Source: Patescibacteria group bacterium (GTDB lineage Bacteria > Patescibacteriota > Patescibacteriia > Patescibacteriales > VMTK01). Taken from it: a DNA stretch of 15,515 bases. The notes under the pieces were generated by a model that made no database searches, was not told the origin of the DNA, and saw nothing but the letters and a program-made list of their open reading frames with translations. The DNA lies in the NCBI GenBank assembly GCA_018896595.1, contig JAHIME010000069.1, positions 1-15,515 of the forward strand, given 5' to 3'. Positions 12,614 through 15,515 of the stretch are shown here, piece after piece (position 1 is the stretch's first letter; each line of letters starts with the position of its first letter). A program made the translations under genes and the position numbers.

Positions 12614-13428
12614 TATGTAATTCCATTATTACTAATGGCATGGACTATATCTTCATCCCGCTAAAATCCAACGGGAGTTGGCGTATTATAGCTCTTAAAT
12701 TTCTAAGCTATCAATTTTCTTTCGTGCCGGCGAAAAAAAACAAGTCTCTACGGGGTCATAACTCAATTTTGTAGCGCATTTCCGAAATAATGTATTCCTC
12801 TATTAAATTCTTCAGTTTTGGCAAACTGGATTTAATAAACCTTATTCTATAATAAGATTTGTCTTTGTTTAAACCGGCCGATAAGCCGATTTCATTCAAA
12901 GAAGAAATCATTTTCCGTTGCGACTCGTTATTAAATTGCTGAGTATTAAGGTAAACATCGGATGGACGGCATTTACTGCCGTCATCCATGAACCAAACCG
13001 CTAAAATTATCGGATTTAAATGAAGATTATTGGGAATGATTTTCGTATTGTTTTTATAAAAATACTTAAACAATTCCGTTAATTCAGGGTGCTGCCTGGT
13101 ATAAAACCGATAAGCAACCCTATCTCCATTGCCTTTCCTTGATTTTGGCGGACTCTTCACAATGCTTTTTAATTGATTATATTTCCAATCAACATATTCT
13201 TTTTGTTTGATTGAATGATTAATTTCTAAAAAAGCATTTTTTCTGCCTTTGATAACGCGCAAATAACCATCGCCCAAAATTGAGCCGATGATTATTGATT
13301 TTTGCGTTTGAGTTAGACTTCCCACGGTATTGTCCATAATTATATTATAAGCTAGATCAATTATGGAGTCCACCGTTATAAGCCAAATTTATTCACTCGA
13401 TTACTCGAGATGGCACCCCGATATGTTA
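12614..13428 (-). mobile_element. Group I intron in 23S rRNA (site equivalent to L2500)
   Basis: Joining 13429 to 12613 restores GGCACCTCGATGTCGG, the universal peptidyl-transferase sequence, so the intron follows the U equivalent to E. coli 2500. P1 is clear: exon GGCACCU pairs with intron GGGUGCC (13418-13412), with U-G at the splice site. P2 is CTCGA/TCGAG with a GUAA loop (13396-13409). P7 is GGACT (13371-13367) with AGTCC (12646-12642) inside AAGATATAGTCC, a group I hallmark. A P9 hairpin CCATTA/TAATGG precedes the 3' end. The last intron base is A, where nearly all group I introns have G. The endonuclease gene lies between the two P7 strands. About 815 nt. Confidence 0.88.
12756..13337 (-). 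CDS. LAGLIDADG homing endonuclease of the 23S intron
   Basis: A 193-aa protein from the ATG at 13337; an in-frame GTG at 13373 would add 12 residues but overlaps the P7 strand of the ribozyme, so the ATG is preferred. Two LAGLIDADG-type motifs are visible, IIGSILGDG (about 16-24) and LAVWFMDDG (about 112-120), each with its catalytic Asp, as in single-chain monomeric enzymes. It would cut intronless 23S genes at the insertion site and so spread the intron; some relatives also help splicing. It lacks a Shine-Dalgarno. The frame is intact, so the element may still be mobile. Confidence 0.9.
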   Translation of the reverse strand: MDNTVGSLTQTQKSIIIGSILGDGYLRVIKGRKNAFLEINHSIKQKEYVDWKYNQLKSIVKSPPKSRKGNGDRVAYRFYTRQHPELTELFKYFYKNNTKIIPNNLHLNPIILAVWFMDDGSKCRPSDVYLNTQQFNNESQRKMISSLNEIGLSAGLNKDKSYYRIRFIKSSLPKLKNLIEEYIISEMRYKIEL

Positions 13429-13773
13429 AGGTGCCGAACCACGCCGTCGCTGTGGACGCTTGGGCGTGACTAGCCTGTTATCCCCGGAGTAGCTTTTATC
13501 CGATGAGCTTCCGCCGTCCTATATCGCACGGTCGGATCACTAAGTTCCGCTTTCGCGACTGCTCGACTAGTAGGTCTTGCAGTAAAGCTGGCTTATGCCT
13601 TTACGCTATCTTCCGGATTTCCATCCCGGAATAGCCAACCTTTGTAAACGCCTCCGTTACCTTTTGGGAGGCATCCGCCCCAGACAAACTACCCACCAGA
13701 CACTGTCCTCCCGCCTGATTCAAGGCGGGGAGTTAGAATTAAAAGCATACAAGGGTGGTATCTCACTGTTGCC

Positions 13774-14196
<423 letters not shown>

Positions 14197-14747
14197 CAGG
14201 CCTTATCTCGAAATTACGGCCGCTGTTTTGCCGAGTTCCTTAACGAAGGTTCTCTCGTACACCTGAGGCTTCTCGCCTCGCTCACCTGTGTCGGTTTGCG
14301 GTACGGTTATTATCGCGTTAGCCCTAGAGGTTTTTCTGGGCAATCTATCAGCTTGAATTGGCTCCGCCGAAGCTTTGCCTTTTGACAGCCTTGTTTGATT
14401 GGTGATCCGGATTTGCCTGAATCATCAAACTTGGCAATCAACGCTCATACCATAAAAACGCTCAAACCTTTAAATTGCGTCCCCCCATCGGAACACAATA
14501 ATAGTGCTGGAATATTAACCAGCTCATCCATCGACTACCCGCGCATTACACACGGCTCGCCTTAGGACCGACTAACCCTGGGTTGATTTTCATTGCCCAG
14601 GAAACCTTAAGCTTTCGGTGAGCCGGTTTCTTACCGGCTTTAATGCTACTCATGCCAACATTCTCTCTTCTGTCCGCTCCACCATGCCTCGCGGCACAGC
14701 TTCAACGCCGGACAAAATGCTCCTCTACCACGCCGCTGCTCCGCATT

Positions 14748-14840
14748 GGCACGCTGATGGCACGCTGATGGCACGCTGACAAAACACTGAAAATAATCAG
14801 CGTAAAATCCGCGTTGTAATCGGCGTAAAATCCGCGTGTC
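14748..14840 (-). repeat. Tandem repeats expanding a 23S helix
   Basis: Three copies of GGCACGCTGAT (14748-14780, last base changed) face two copies of a 23-nt unit (14795-14817, 14818-14840) containing GCGTAAAATCCGCGT. The two repeat types can pair (ACGCTGA with TCAGCGT). The position corresponds roughly to helix 45 of domain II, next to the GTPase centre, where E. coli has only a short hairpin. Confidence 0.7.
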
Positions 14841-15515
14841 AATGCGAAGCAACGACATCCGCATCTTCGGTAATATGCTTAGCCCCGATAAATTTTCAGC
14901 GCGCGGCAACTTGACTAGTGAGCTATTACGCTTTCTTTAAAGGATGGCTGCTTCTAAGCCAACCTCCTAGTTGTCGCAGTCGCGACACCACTTTTTACAC
15001 TTAGCATATATTTAGGGACCTTAGATTGCGATTAGGGCTGTTTCCCTTTTGACTGATGGAGCTTAGCCCCCATAGTCTGACTCCCGAGCTATAGGCCTAG
15101 GTATTCGGAGTTTGGTTGAAGACGGTATCTTGCGACCCGCCCTCATTCAGTGCTCTACCCCCTAGGTTAAACGCTCGAGGCTAGCCCAAAAGCTATTTCG
15201 AGGAGAACCAGCTATTGCCGAGTTCGATTGGAATTTCTCCGCTAACCACAGCTCATCCCCTAGTGTTGTACGACTAGTGGGTTCGGTCCTCCTCCCGCAT
15301 TTCTGCGGGATTCAACCTGGCCATGGCTAGATCACCCGGCTCCGGGTCTTGTCCATGCGACCGATCGGAATTCAGAAATCGTTCCGCGATATGCGGGACG
15401 AAATCAGAAATCCGATATACGGGCTATTAACCCTCGCTTTCACTATGGCTCCACTCCAAACGGAGATTAGCCAAGCCGCATAGAACAAACTCGTTGGCTC
15501 ATTCTTCAATAGGCA

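Overview
The window looks like chromosomal DNA of an uncultivated bacterium, most likely Candidate Phyla Radiation (Patescibacteria, Parcubacteria-like). This is an inference. It rests on AT-rich intergenic DNA, genes that mostly lack a Shine-Dalgarno sequence, a 23S rRNA gene carrying a self-splicing intron with a homing endonuclease, repeats inserted in frame into proteins, and the gene set (VanW/G5-like surface protein, DUF3006, EndoQ-like PHP protein, YvcK/CofD, TrmB-type regulator).

Bases 1-2650 are an accessory-looking arm. Two small leftward genes (a GC-rich DEDD-type exonuclease and a K/E-rich unknown protein) sit in non-coding DNA crowded with inverted repeats. A repeat of about 50 bp follows each gene. 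In its second copy it forms, with the neighbouring bases, a perfect H-type pseudoknot. The interval 1457-2590 encodes no credible protein but holds at least ten hairpins, promoter-like sequences on both strands and one rightward terminator, so it may specify a structured RNA. Next come a DUF4143-type AAA ATPase with its own promoter, an intact tRNA-Val(GAC), and the 3' part of a second tRNA that has lost its 5' part.

Bases 4230-6895 form a rightward unit: Hsp20, a DUF3006 protein, and a VanW-domain surface protein. The gap to 7200 holds a REP-like repeat and a convincing free-standing small RNA gene on the minus strand, with promoter, long closing helix and U7 terminator.

Bases 7201-11700 are a leftward operon from one near-consensus promoter: TrmB-like regulator, glmS, yvcK/cofD and an EndoQ-like PHP protein. 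glmS has two internal deletions and is broken as sequenced. The EndoQ-like gene carries two different palindromic repeats inserted in frame.

Bases 11817-15515 are the 3' end of an rRNA operon read leftward: 23S rRNA (5' end outside the window), then 5S and a terminator. The 23S gene is interrupted after the position equivalent to E. coli U2500 by a group I intron of about 815 nt with a LAGLIDADG endonuclease gene; the intron appears to end in A instead of the usual G. The 5S locus is the most striking feature. A complete 5S rRNA sequence is nested inside a second, divergent 5S rRNA, lifted out of its loop C on a long perfect helix.
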